DNA of 64,000 nt from Candidatus Manganitrophus sp. (GCA_028865235.1 CP114561.1:3120001-3184000), one strand, 5' to 3'. Shown: positions 9,259-19,791, counted from the first letter of the stretch. A program made the numbers and translations. Notes: a model not told the origin generated them from the letters alone.

Positions 9259-9441
9259 GTGGATCGATTACAAATGCTTCAGGGAAAACAGGTCGAAGTC
9301 GTTTATCAAGGGATCGTTTACAGGGGGACGTTGGTCGGCGCGAGCGAGAGTGAAGTCTATCTTCAAACGCTGAACGACTGGGTCACCCTACCGATGGAAG
9401 ATGTCACCGACGTTCGAGAGGCGAGCGGAAATGGAGCGTGA
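9259..9441 (+). CDS. Sm-like (LSm/Hfq-fold) small protein
   Basis: Sixty residues, essentially a single strongly bent beta-sheet pattern: LQGKQVEVVYQGIVYRGTL, VGASESEVYLQTLNDWVTL, PMEDVTDVREA. This spacing (G-K-x-V-x-V, G-x-L, V-x-L, W-x-x-L-P, V-x-V) matches bacterial Sm-like mini-proteins, so it may form a ring that binds RNA or a protein scaffold; I infer this from pattern only. It opens with GTG (or TTG-like context near 9259). The stop codon TGA overlaps the ATG region of the next gene (ATG 9431, stop 9439-9441), implying translational coupling to the M50 peptidase. Confidence 0.65.
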   Translation: MDRLQMLQGKQVEVVYQGIVYRGTLVGASESEVYLQTLNDWVTLPMEDVTDVREASGNGA

Positions 9442-10392
9442 AAGCGAAGGACCAAAGATCCCTGAAGTAAAAGAGGTTTTCCACGCCGGCCCGATCGGAA
9501 ACGGGATGGCTCCTCCGATGCAGGAGGAGTCTTGGATCGCGGCGGGAGAAGAGGAAAAGACCCGGTTTGCTCTTCCTGCCATCCTCTTTCTCATCACCAT
9601 TTTTACCACCCTTTTGGCGGGAAGCTACCAGGAGGGGGAGAGCCCTTTCGCCGTCCCGCCGACCTGGTCAAGGGGATTCCCTTCTCGTTCACGTTGATGT
9701 CGATCCTTTTTGTTCACGAGATGGGTCATTACGTGACGTCAAAGTTTTACGGGGTCAAAACGACCCTCCCCTATTTTATTCCGGGTCCCTGGGCGCCCTT
9801 CGGCATCGGAACGTTCGGCGCGTTTATCCGGATGAGATCCCCCATTCTCCGAAAGAACGCCCTCCTCGACATCGGTGCCGCCGGGCCGATCGCCGGATTT
9901 GTAGTCTCCATCTTTGCCGTGGGGGTCGGCCTTTATTCATCGAAGATTGTGGAGATTCAAGAGGGAAACGCCTTGCTTCGCCTGGGCGATCCGCTGATGT
10001 TCACCTTCTTGGCCCATTTCCTCGGGAAGGTTCCTCCGGCCGGTTATGATGTGGCGCTCAGTTCCGTCGCATTTGCCGGATGGTTCGGCTTGTTTGTGAC
10101 CTCCATGAACCTCCTTCCGATCGGTCAACTCGACGGGGGGCATATCGCTTACGCCCTGCTCGGGCGCAAGCAGCGATTCCTCTCGATCGGGATGGTTGTG
10201 ATCCTGATTATCTTGGGGGTGATCGGATGGCCCGGCTGGTATATCTGGGCGATCTTGATTTCATTCCTGGGCCTTCATCACCCACCGACGATCGACGAAG
10301 ATGTGCCGCTCGATCTGAAGCATCAATTGATCGGGTGGGGATCGATCGTCCTCTTTATTGTGACCTTCATGCCGGTTCCGTTCAAAGTCTAG
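9431..10392 (+). CDS. M50-family site-2-type membrane metallopeptidase (one frameshift)
   Basis: Intramembrane zinc protease related to S2P and plant EGY proteins. Zinc site HEMGH is in LFVHEMGHYVTSKFYG and the third ligand in NLLPIGQLDGGHI; there are about six membrane segments and the FIPGPWAPFGIGTFGAFIRM element characteristic of the EGY-like subgroup. The start MERESEGPKIPEV and the rest are in different frames: inserting one G in the G5 run at 9634-9638 reads GSYQEGGEPFRRPADLVKGIPF and restores a 320-aa protein. Substrates could be membrane-bound regulators or lipoproteins. It is coupled to the preceding Sm-like gene. Confidence 0.85.
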
Positions 10393-10572
10393 CAGACTGC
10401 TGAAACAGTCCACCTGCTTCGTGGTTCGCTTCGCTCACGGTTTGAGCGGAGATGCTCCGCATAAGATACGAAGGCATACTCTCAGTCGCTCAGAAATCCT
10501 CACGTACAACAAAGTACGCTGCGGTTTCCTCGCTCCCTGCGGCCTCGCATCTGGAACTTTTTGAGCAGCCTG
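10393..10572. repeat. MITE-like intergenic element with imperfect terminal inverted repeats
   Basis: About 180 bp between converging genes. The ends are CAGACTGCTGAAACAG (10393-10408) and CTTTTTGAGCAGCCTG (10557-10572); the second is the reverse complement of a 16-mer matching the first at 12 positions. The interior holds a small hairpin CGTAC-aacaaa-GTACG (10503-10517) and GCTTCG/CGCTCA-rich sequence without an open frame of note. I recall closely similar TTTTTGAGCAGCCTG-ended elements being numerous in Nitrospira-type genomes, which would need a search to confirm. No target duplication is obvious. Confidence 0.55.
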
Positions 10573-10632
10573 AAGATATTTCAAACTTATTAAACGATTG
10601 GGTTGTATCAGGTTTTTTGTCGAAGCCCGGGG

Positions 10633-12119
10633 TTATCCTGAAAGGGCATCGAGATCGGAGAATTCCGGATCGAGGAGGGTTTTTTCTTCAATTCCCAGGA
10701 AAATGTCTACCAGATCCGGATCAAATTGGCTTCCCTTGAACCGCCGGATTTCGTCCCGCGCTTCGGCCAGCGTGACCTCTTGTTGATAGGGGCGGGGGTT
10801 GTCATGGCGTCAATCGTATCGGCGATGGCAATGATCCGAGAGAAGAGCGGAATCTCTTCTCTGGAGAGGCCCTTCGGATATCCGCTTCCGTCCCACCATT
10901 CGTGATGGTGGAGAATCGAGGAGAGAATTTCCTGGGAAAGGCCGATTGTCTCCAGAATTTTGACGGCATTGCCGGGATGCGACTTCATTAATTCGAATTC
11001 GTCCTCGGAGAGCTTGCTCCCCTTTTTTAGAATGTCGTCACTGCTGCCGATTTTTCCGATATCGTGCAGGATCGCGGCAATGATCAAGTCTTGCATCCGG
11101 CCCTTTGAGAGTTGCAGCGCTTTCCCGATGACCGCCGCGTATTGCGCCACCCCGGAGGAATGGCCTTTGCTGAATTGGTCTTTGATCTCGATGGCGGCTA
11201 CAAGGGCTTGCAGCGTCCGAAGATAGCTGTTCCGGATGTCGCGGTAGAGGCGCGCATTTTCGATTGCCACCGCTACCTGTCCGCAAAAGATCGAGATCAG
11301 CCCCAGATCGCTTTCTCCCAACGGCTGCCCGCGGTTGAATTTAGAAAGATTCAGAACGCCGATCACCTTCTTTCGAATCATAATCGGAACAGACAGTCCC
11401 GACGCGACCTTTTCATCATCGAGGAGACCCTTCAAATCCGGGTTATCTTCGATCCCCCCCTGCACTAAAATCGGCTGTTTTTTCTCCACAGCCAATCCGG
11501 CGATTCCTTCTCCCACATGTTTTTTTAGCTTATTTTCATCCAAATTCTCGAAACCGGTGGTGGCTCTCACGACAAGTTCGCCGGTTTTTTCGTTCAGAAG
11601 CATGATGCTGGCGCGATCCACTTTGAGTTCCTTTTTCACCAAATCGACGATCAGGCGCATCAGATGGGTGAGATCGGTCTGCATCATCAGCTGTTGGTTG
11701 ACCTGAAAGAGCGGCATGAGCGATTTCATCCGGACATTTTCCTGACGCAACCGGTACTTGTCGAGGGCGTTGTGGATGGCGGAGAGGAGCTCCTGGCGCG
11801 TGAACGGTTTGAGGATAAATCCCATGGCGCCCATTTTGAGCGATTCGATGGCGGTGGTAATCGTTCCGTGGCCGGTGATCACGACCATGATGATTTCGGG
11901 CCGGACCGATCGGGCCATCTTCATCAACTCCAGGCCGCTCATCCCCGGCATCCGAATATCGGTGAGAAGGATTTCATAAGGGCCTTGCTCCAAAAGCTTC
12001 ATCGCCTGCATCCCTTGAGAGGCGGTTTCAACGTTGAATCCTTCAGAGGAGAGAAAACGCTGGCCCAGTTCCAGGATGGTCCTCTCGTCGTCGACCACCA
12101 AGATCCGCTCTTTAGACAT
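10633..12119 (-). CDS. Response regulator with GAF and HD-GYP output (one frameshift)
   Basis: Three-domain regulator, 495 aa after repair. The receiver is at about residues 1-120 (VVDDERTI, phospho-Asp in LLTDIRMPGM, Lys in FILKPFTR), GAF at about 150-300 (ASIMLLNEKTGELVVRATTG, GLSVPIMIRKKVIGVLNLS) and HD-GYP from about 310 (AAILHDIGKIG, HHHEWWDGSGYPKGL). HD-GYP domains hydrolyse cyclic di-GMP. The frame breaks in the C-terminus: one more C in the C5 run (G5 at 10794-10798, plus strand) converts MTTPAPINK to MTTPRPYQQEVTLAEARDEI and the protein then ends at 10633. It overlaps the sensor kinase gene by 8 bp and is its cognate partner by context. Confidence 0.87.
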
Positions 12120-14312
12120 TTCGGCTCCCTTGATGCGAGAGCGCAGGGAGCTTGATCATGAAATTGCTCCCCTTCCCGAGCTCGCTTTCGACTTCCAGCC
12201 TCCCGCCGTGTTTCTCGATAATGTTGTAGCTGATGGAGAGGCCGAGTCCGGTACCCATTTGGCGGCCTTTGGTGGTAAAGAACGGATCGAAAATGTTTTG
12301 AATATTATCCGGATGGATTCCCATACCGGAATCTTTGAATTGGATCATGACCATCTCTTCGGACGGACTCTCATGGAGGGACGTTCTGTTCAGCATGAGC
12401 GGTTTCTCCGGGAGGGTCGATGTCTCGATCGTGAGCATGCCCCCTTTGGGCATCGCGTCAAATGCATTCTTAATCAGGTTGATGAAGACCTGCTTGAGCT
12501 GATCGGCATCGGCCTGGACTGGAGGGAGATCCTTTGCAAACTTCTCGACGATATTAATGTTGGAAGTTTTTGCTTGATACTGAATCAGGGTGAGCGTATT
12601 TCTGATGACGCCGTTGATGTCGATCGCTTCTTTTTTGGAGCCGTGAGAGCGGGAGAAATCGAGCAGATTACGGACAATCTGCCTGGATCGCAACGCTTCG
12701 CTCTCGATGACTTTCAGATCTTTCGTCCGCGGATCTTCAGGGGGCATTTCGGAGAGGAGGAGACTGGTAAAGCCGAGAATGCCGGTGAGCGGATTGTTGA
12801 TCTCGTGGGCGACGCTGACCGCCAGTTCTCCGACGGAAGCAAGCTTGGCCGACTGCATCAGCTGTTCGCTCTGGTTCTTTTTCAGCTCTTCCATCTGTTC
12901 CTGGACCCGTTTATAAAGTCGCGCGTTCTCGATGGAGGTGCCGGCCTGAGAAAAGATGATCTCCAGCATCGAGAACTCATCTTCCGTATAAATATCTTCC
13001 GACCGTTTGTCGTCGAGAAAGAAAAGACCGATGAGGCGTCCCTTAATATAGATCGGGCCGACCAGCGAAACGCCCAGTTTCTCCATCTCCCGGATCAGCA
13101 CGGTCAAATCACGATCGCTGGGATCTTCTTCAGACTGTTTTGCGATCTCATTATACACCAGAAGTTCTTTCTGAATACCTTGAATGTTGAAATATTCGAT
13201 CAGAGGATTATTGGAAGAAAGGGCAAGGGTTGCTTCGTCAAAACCTTCTTGAGCGCCGATAATGACAAAAGGGGATTCCTCTTCCACCAAGAGAATCGCC
13301 ATCTTCTTCGCCGTCAGCTTGGTCATCAATGTGTAGGTGAGATCTTTGCAAAGCTTTTCGAGGTTGATCGTGTTCCGCATCATGGTGGAAAGCCGGGAGA
13401 GGAGGAGTTTTTGGTCGTACTCGCCTTTAAAAAAATCCGATCGGTCGCCCGCTGAAAGAAGCGCTTCAACGGTTCGAAACCGATGGCCACCAAAAGGGCG
13501 GAGAGGAACATCCGGAAGGTCGGCTCGGATTTATCCCCCAAGGTATTCTGAGAAAAAAGAATCATAAAGACATAAACGGAAAAGGTGATAATCAAGAGCA
13601 TGGAATAAACGAGGGTGCGTTTGAGGATGATCTTGATGTCCAACAGGCGGTAGCGAACGATGGCATAGGCGATAAAACTGCTCATAATGATGGTGAGGAT
13701 CTGGCCGAGCCAGTTGAGGGAGAAAATGCCGAGAGTCGGAAGGATCAAGTTGGTGATCATTCCGAGATTGGCCGAGATGAATGTGCCGAAGAAGACGTAG
13801 CGAATCTGCATCCGGCTGATTCCGGAGGAATTGAAATATTGCTTGCTCAGAATAATGAAGGACCAGCAGAAATAGGCGATGATAAAGATGAAATAAATCG
13901 GATAAGCGGGCCCGAAAACAATTTGTTTTTCGCCGGAGGCGGTGTGGAGCACGGCCTGGATGACCATCTCCGGCAGCAGGGTGAGCCCCAGAATCCCCAA
14001 TGCGGGTACAAGGGGGAGCAGATAGGCAAGTCGAGAAGAGCGCTCCTGAGAAAGAAAGGTGAAATTGAAGAACAAGAAGGAGGTCACGATGGAAATCGGG
14101 CTGATATATAAAATCTTAGACCAGAGAAGCGATTCAATCGGATCGACGGCGGAACGGAAAGGAATCACCGAGAAACACCAGGAGGCGACGCTCAGCGCCA
14201 CCAGACTGTACAGCGCGTTCAGGGTGTTCTTACGGCCTCGGGACCAAACGACAAAACCCAGCGCCAGATTGGTGATTCCCGCCAAAAAGCTAAGACTATT
14301 TTGGATGTCCAT
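12112..14312 (-). CDS. 7TM-GAF sensor histidine kinase (one frameshift)
   Basis: Two neighbouring frames make one kinase of about 733 aa. The N-terminal part (13380-14312) has seven or eight membrane helices of the histidine-kinase 7TM type and ends FQRATDRIF. Adding one T to the T7 run (A7 at 13429-13435, plus strand) continues FKGEYDQKLLLSRLSTMMRNT into the second frame. That part has a GAF domain (about 335-470), a coiled coil, HisKA with phospho-His in VAHEINNPLTG, and HATPase_c (FINLIKNAFDAMP, GMGIHPD, GTGLGLSISYN). The signal may be a membrane-soluble or small ligand. It is encoded with its HD-GYP regulator (8-bp overlap) and downstream of the acyl-reductase-like gene (12-bp gap). Confidence 0.87.
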
Positions 14313-14324
14313 CTTGTTCCCGCT

Positions 14325-15540
14325 CTACTTGGGAAAGAGCTCGGCCATCGGCTGGTGGAATGTCTTGATATACTCTAACTTTTCTTGAGAGACCAATTCA
14401 TTGAAGCTTCGGAGGGGAGCAATTTTAAATTTCATTTCTTCACTCCATCGGGTCATTTGATGGACGAGCTGGTCGTCGAATTGTCCGACGGCGAAGTGTC
14501 CTTTCCAATTGCGCGCGGCTAAAATCATCACCTCGCCGCAACAGGTAAAAACATCGTCGGACTGCGGAAAACCGAATGAGAAATGGGTATCCACGCCGGG
14601 AGCCTGAGCAACCACATCCAGGATGAGAACGTCGGGCCTTGTCCAGACGAGGTCCTTGGAGGTGTTCCGGGGCTGCGTGTCGTCGAGTACGACGGCGCCG
14701 GGCTTCAAGTGCTCCGGCTTGATGAGAACCTCGACCGAATTCGTGACGACAATGACGATGTCCGCCTGGCGAAGACTATGAAGGGTGGTGGCCACTTCGA
14801 TGGTGACCGATTTTATTTCTTGCTGCAGAAGATCCAACGCGACTCGCTTGGCCGGGCGATCGACGAGGAGTAATTTCCCTATTTTCCTCTTTTTCGGAAA
14901 GGATCCGCGTGCAGGGGACGCCCATGTAGCCGGCCGCGCCGACGATCGCCAAGGTTTTTTGCTCCAGGTCCATGTTCAAGACGTGGGCGATTTCATCCAG
15001 CATCTGGAGGATGACCGAAGTGGTATAGGCATGTCCTGTGGTGACGCCGATATTGGTTTTGTCGGTCAGGTATTCACCCCCCATGCTCATCGAGGTGGAA
15101 AGCGCGCCAAGGCCGATGACTTCGCAGCCGAGCTTCTCGGCCAACCGGGCCGTTTGAAGGATCCTTTTTTTAGCAAGGCGCTGATTGTAGTGCATCTGCT
15201 CAGGGGTCAGCGGACAGATGACGATATATCCGGTCTTATCCTCCCCGTCCGCCGACTTCAGGCCGGTAATGCGGGAGCCGATGATCGGCCACAACATCCG
15301 TGTGGCGCGTTCCACCCAGTGGGGCGGAAAATAAGACGAAAAGGGATACTTTCTCGAAACATCGGTGAGATCTCTTGGATGAATGAGGAAGGCATAATCC
15401 CCCTTGCGGATCACGAGGCGAGCGATGATCCGAGGGAACCACAAAATAAAGAGGTCTCGAATGGCGGCGAGAAAGAGCGTCAATGAATTGACGGTGAGTT
15501 TAAAAAAAGAGGGATTCTTCCTGGATTCTTTATCGCTCAT
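14325..15540 (-). CDS. Rossmann-fold oxidoreductase resembling long-chain acyl-ACP reductase (one frameshift)
   Basis: About 404 aa after repair. The N-terminal half carries a conserved module (PLTPEQMHYNQRLAKKRI, GLGALSTSMSMGGEYL) and then a nucleotide-binding loop LAIVGAAGYMGVPCTRIL; the continuation KLLLVDRPAKRVALDLL and ADIVIVVTNSVEVLI is the second half of a Rossmann fold. The layout resembles cyanobacterial aldehyde-forming acyl-ACP reductase and shikimate-dehydrogenase-like proteins. The frames join if one base is removed (or two added) in the A/G-rich stretch at about 14882-14898. The start at 15540 has AGGAG six bases upstream. It is first in an operon with the kinase and HD-GYP regulator; the substrate is inferred only. 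Confidence 0.65.
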
Positions 15541-15627
15541 CTGACTCCTGCTGAAAAGTTCGAATGTGTTGAACAAAACTGAACAGCGCTGTCGATGGCT
15601 AAAAAGCAATTTTTATACCAACAGTGT

Positions 15628-15657
15628 ATTGTAAGATAGATTAACTATGCCATTCAA
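15628..15657 (-). promoter_or_regulatory. Putative promoter of the reductase-kinase-HD-GYP operon
   Basis: On the minus strand TTGAAT (15652-15657), an 18-bp spacer and TACAAT (15628-15633) give a reasonable sigma-70 match about 85 bp before the start at 15540. The rest of the 343-bp spacer 15541-15883 is AT-rich and holds only a short palindrome TGACA-N5-TGTCA at about 15735-15749; no gene is visible. Confidence 0.45.
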
Positions 15658-15883
15658 AATCAATGACTTATAAAAATTTTAAGAATGCCCGGAAAAAAGT
15701 AAGACCGAAAAGAGGACGAAATTACCCATAAGTTGACAAAAAATGTCACTCTGTCCTGGTATTCAGAGTACTGCAGCAAGGGCTTTCCCTGCTTATCCAT
15801 GGACCGAAATTAAAACGTGATAGATCAAAAAGAGGGCCAGGGAGCGGGTTCCCTGTTTTCGCCTGCCGGTCAGCAGGGGGTCT

Positions 15884-16669
15884 TCATCGGACCTTTTGCA
15901 GCACGTCGATCATCTCTCTATGAATTTTCGCGTTGGTGGCGAGCAATTCCGAATCATAAATGGAATAGGGTTTCCCGGAGAAATCGCTCAATCTCCCGCC
16001 GGCTTCGGTCAGAATCAAACTTCCGGCCGCGGTATCCCATGGCTGGAGCTTAAGTTCCCAGAAACCGTCGAGCCGGCCGGAGGCGACATAACAAAGATCG
16101 AGCGCCGCCGAACCGGTTCTGCGGACCCCCTGGGCCTTCATGCTGAAATTGATAAAATGATTGAAGTTGTTGATCGGGTCGGTTCGAACATCATAGGCAA
16201 AACCGGTGACAAGAAGACTCTTACTCAGGCGGGTAGCCGAGGAGACGGAGATCGGTTTCTCATTGAGGAAGGCTCCTTTCCCCCTTTCGGCGAAGAAGAG
16301 TTCGTTCCGAATGGGATCGAGCACCATGCCGAGCTGCACCTTCCCCCGCATCTCCACCGCGATCGAAACGCAGAAAAAAGGAAACCGATGAGAGTAGTTG
16401 GTCGTTCCATCCAACGGATCGATAATCCACCGGAAGGGAGAAGGTTCGGTTCGATCGTGGCCCTCCTCCGCCAGGACCTGGTGGTCGGGGAACTGTTTGT
16501 TGACCATTGCCACAATCGCCTCTTCAGAGCGATGATCGATGTTGGTCACCAGATTGAGGTCCCCCTTATAGGAGACCGTGACCTCTCCTTCCAGTCCTTT
16601 CTTGAGAATCTGTCCCGCCTTTTTCGCGGCGCGAAGGGCGACTTCGCGAATGCGTTTCATTTCCGTCAT
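15884..16669 (-). CDS. suhB: Inositol-1-monophosphatase family protein (SuhB-like)
   Basis: Mg-dependent phosphatase of 261 aa, close to the usual length of SuhB/IMPase. Metal-binding motifs are all present: EEGH near residue 70, WIIDPLDGTTNYSH near 85-98 and the C-terminal WDTAAGSLILTEAGG near 215. It would dephosphorylate inositol-1-phosphate or related sugar phosphates; in enterobacteria SuhB also acts with the Nus antitermination complex, which cannot be judged here. It stands alone on the minus strand and is divergent from the MATE gene. The start is MTEMKRIREV or the internal MKRIREV three codons later. Confidence 0.88.
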   Translation of the reverse strand: MTEMKRIREVALRAAKKAGQILKKGLEGEVTVSYKGDLNLVTNIDHRSEEAIVAMVNKQFPDHQVLAEEGHDRTEPSPFRWIIDPLDGTTNYSHRFPFFCVSIAVEMRGKVQLGMVLDPIRNELFFAERGKGAFLNEKPISVSSATRLSKSLLVTGFAYDVRTDPINNFNHFINFSMKAQGVRRTGSAALDLCYVASGRLDGFWELKLQPWDTAAGSLILTEAGGRLSDFSGKPYSIYDSELLATNAKIHREMIDVLQKVR

Positions 16670-16853
16670 GGCTGCAATATATCATGTTTTATATTGAAAG
16701 TTAAAAAAATGTGATCAGTTGCCGATCCGAACCAAAGCGGATATAATCATTCACATCCATGAAAGATCGATTTGTTTTCCTTCCATTTCCTCAGTTTTCG
16801 TCTTGCCGGCCGCGCCGTTTGCACACAGAAAAACATCTCCGGGCTGTCCCGCG

Positions 16854-18183
16854 ATGAGAAGAGAGGTGCGCCGAAAGATTTTGGCACTGGCCCTGCCTGT
16901 GGTCGCCAGCAGCCTCTTGGAGCGGGCGGTCACGACCACCGATATTTTCTTGGTCGGCGGGCTCGGAGCCTCTGCGATTGCAGCCGTCGGCCTCTCACAG
17001 TTGATCATCGTTTTCATGATGAGCCTGATTGCCGGGCTATCGGTCGGAACCACGGTGGTCGTGGCTCAACTGGTCGGCGCGCAAAGAGGACAGCAGGCTT
17101 CGGAAGCGGCATTCAGCGCGTTATGGGTCGGCTTTGCGCTCAGTTTTTTGATCGGCGGGGTCGGGCTTTTTTCCGCCGAGAAGCGGCCGCTCTCCTCGGA
17201 GCGGAGCCGGCGCTCATCGAATTGATCGATGCATACCTCTTTTACATTTTTCTCTTTTTGCCAGTCAGTGTGGGGGTCGATCTTCTTTCAGCGATCATGC
17301 ATGGAAGAGGGGATACGCGAACTCCGATGGTCGCCATTATCGGGGTGAATCTTCTCCATCTCGGCATCGCTTACGCGTTGATCTACGGTCATTTCGGATT
17401 CCCGGCGATGGGCGTTCGGGGGGCTGCGATTGCGGTCGGTATTTCCGAAATCTTCGGTGCCGTCTTCCTTTTGATCAGGGCTTTTCAGAAAGGTTTTCTC
17501 CACCGAACCCCGCTTCGCCTCGATTTGATCCGGCAGGTTGTTCGTGTCGGTCTCCCTTTTGCGCCGACCGGCTTGTCCAGCAGGTGGCCCAAATGTCGTA
17601 CGCACGGGCCGTGCTGGTCTATGGGACGGTCACCTATGCCGCGCATCAGGTCGGGCTTGCGATCGAGGCCTTCTCCTTCATGGCCGGAAGCGGGTTTGCG
17701 ATTGCCGCCGTCACCTCCGTGGGGCAGAGCATCGGCGCCGCGCAGTACAAGCGGGCGAAGGCTGAGAATTGGGAGGCGAATCGACTCGCCGTCTTGGTGA
17801 TGGCCTCCATGGGAGTCGTTTTTTTCTTCTTCCCCTATCTTTTGCTTCGGCTGTTTACGGAAGATGCGGAGGTCGTTCGTCTGGGGACCCTCTTCCTGAA
17901 GATCGTTGCGCTGATTCAGATTCCGCTGGCGATCACGATGGTCCTCTCCGGATCCCTCAAGGGGGCGGGGGACACCCGCTTTCTCCTGACGGTCACCTTC
18001 GTCGGCGCCTGGCTGATCCGGGTTCCCCTCGCCTTTTATTTCTCTTTCGTCCAGCCTCTTGGGATCACTTACGTCTGGGGGGTGATGGTGGTCGATTGGT
18101 TTGTCCGCATGACGTTGACCCTCCTTCGATATCGCTCCGAAAAGTGGCAAAGCATCCGTGTCATCAAGCAGGAAAGATCGTAA
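16854..18183 (+). CDS. MATE-family efflux transporter (two frameshifts)
   Basis: Multidrug/toxin antiporter with 12 membrane helices, 443 aa after repair, a normal MATE length. The segments lie in three frames. The first ends VGLF at a T6 run (17167-17172), and one more T leads to FRREAAALLGAEPALIELI. The second breaks at about 17561-17564, where one inserted base gives GLPFAADRLVQQVAQMSYARAV. Both repeats of the MATE fold are present (ALPVVASSLLERAVTTTD and the later LPFA...; AAVTSVGQSIGA, GSLKGAGDTRF). The start at 16854 (MRREVRRKILALALP) is the first Met directly before the first helix. Substrate unknown; it exchanges against H+ or Na+. Confidence 0.85.
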
Positions 18184-18240
18184 TCATCCGTTTGCCAAAA
18201 TGGGATCTCGGCAGTATTCTTAGAGTAAAGAGGTGCCGGG

Positions 18241-19722
18241 ATGCCGTTTTCAAAAAAACTTATCTTTTTATTGATTCTTTCTGCGCTCTTCGGCTGCGGC
18301 CGGAAGGAGGCGGATGACAGTGTCGGTGTCGCGGTGGTCCCGACGTTCTTTAAGCTTCCGGCCGGGGGAGAGGTGCAACTTTCGGCCGATGTGTTTGGGA
18401 CCCTGGACAAAGGGGTGACCTGGCAGATCAACGGACCGGGAAGTATCAATCCCGCGACCGGCCTCTATCGATCGGATCCTAATTTCGATTCGAATAGACC
18501 GACCGCCACGATCCAGGCGGTCAGCCAGGATGATCCGAGTGCGATCGGTTTCGCGGCGATCACGATGACCTCTTCCTCGAAGTCGTCGAGTGATCCGGCC
18601 GTTCCGGTCGGATCCCGCAGCTTGGTCATGGGGGGATACACGGTCCGCGCGGGGCAGACGATTGACCTCAATGGGGATAGCCTGCTCGACATGGTGTCGG
18701 TGAGTCGTTCAGGAAATCTCGCGGTGGTCTTCCTGGGGGTCGGCAACGGTCTCTTTCGAAAACAGGCCGAGATTTCATTGGGCGATCCGTCCGGCGTCAC
18801 CGTCGGCGATTTTGTTAATTCGGAGGCCTTTATTGCCGATCTTGCGATCGGAAGCCGAGGCGAGCGGGCGGTCAAGATCATCTCCGGAGAGGCGGGGAGC
18901 CCCCACGTCGCTTTCCCGGTGACCGTCACGACCCACTTACTCCCCGGCGGAGTAACCCCTTCGGCCCTGGCCGCCGGGCAGTTCCATGGCGATGTCGCAA
19001 GCCGAAATTCGGATCTGATCGTCGGAACTGAAGAAGGATCGATCATCCTTTTTCTGCAGGACCGGTCCACGAATCAATTTAGTCCGCAGCCTTCCATTGC
19101 CGTCGGCGGAAAAGTGACTCAGATGGTCACGGCCGATTTTAATGGGGATGAGCTTCTCGATCTGGCCATTCTCCGTGAAGGGGCCGGCGATGTCCTCGTC
19201 TTCCTGGGCGACGGGGCCGGCGCCTTTTCCGAACCGGTCTCCGTCCCATTCTCATCGCCGCCGACGTCGCTTGCGGTGGGAGACTTGAACGGAGACAGCA
19301 TTATTGATTTGGCGGCGGCCCATCAGGCCTCCAGCCAAGTTTCGACCTCGAATGGGACAGGGGACGGGACGTTTTTGCCGGCCGTTTATCTCTCCGTCGA
19401 CTTTCCGCCCGGAGCGATCGTCGTGGAAGATTTCAATCTCGACAGGATTAATGAAACCCCCACCCGACCGGGAAACCCGATGTTGGACATCGCCGTGACC
19501 CTTCCCTCTTTACGTGAAATTTTGGTTCTCTTCGGAGACGGCACCGGGAAGTTTATCGGAAAGTTTAATCACAGCACCGGCACCACGACCCCTCTGACTC
19601 TGATCTCCGGATTCTTTCTCACCGGCGGTTTCCAGAGCCCCCAAGGTTTTCAAAGCGTCAGCCTGGTCTACCTCAGCGAAACGGAAGACAGATTTCACCT
19701 CCTCAACAACATCAGCTTCTAG
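18241..19722 (+). CDS. FG-GAP/VCBS-repeat lipoprotein
   Basis: Exported lipoprotein of 493 aa. The signal peptide KLIFLLILSALFGC ends in lipobox LFGC. After an Ig-like stretch (about residues 30-115, QLSADVFGTLDKGVTWQING) come at least four to five FG-GAP/VCBS blades with calcium-loop motifs such as DLNGDSLLDMVS, DFNGDELLDLAI, DLNGDSIIDLAA and a degenerate DFNLDRINETP, consistent with a beta-propeller. Such proteins are usually surface-anchored and bind ligands or matrix; no catalytic site is visible. It follows the MATE gene after 57 bp and has AGAGGT upstream of its ATG. Confidence 0.82.
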   Translation: MPFSKKLIFLLILSALFGCGRKEADDSVGVAVVPTFFKLPAGGEVQLSADVFGTLDKGVTWQINGPGSINPATGLYRSDPNFDSNRPTATIQAVSQDDPSAIGFAAITMTSSSKSSSDPAVPVGSRSLVMGGYTVRAGQTIDLNGDSLLDMVSVSRSGNLAVVFLGVGNGLFRKQAEISLGDPSGVTVGDFVNSEAFIADLAIGSRGERAVKIISGEAGSPHVAFPVTVTTHLLPGGVTPSALAAGQFHGDVASRNSDLIVGTEEGSIILFLQDRSTNQFSPQPSIAVGGKVTQMVTADFNGDELLDLAILREGAGDVLVFLGDGAGAFSEPVSVPFSSPPTSLAVGDLNGDSIIDLAAAHQASSQVSTSNGTGDGTFLPAVYLSVDFPPGAIVVEDFNLDRINETPTRPGNPMLDIAVTLPSLREILVLFGDGTGKFIGKFNHSTGTTTPLTLISGFFLTGGFQSPQGFQSVSLVYLSETEDRFHLLNNISF

Positions 19723-19791
19723 TCTAGGCGTAAACCGCCCTTCACCAAATTCTTTTCGTCATCCGTTCAATACCACCCAATCATTTGTATA

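Noticed and set aside
12034..13455. Open frame of 473 codons antisense to the sensor kinase
   Set aside because: Complement of HisKA/HATPase sequence; no recognisable family and it crosses the boundary of two real genes.
15735..15749. TGACA-N5-TGTCA palindrome as an operator
   Set aside because: Short arms with an A-rich centre; likely by chance in an AT-rich spacer.
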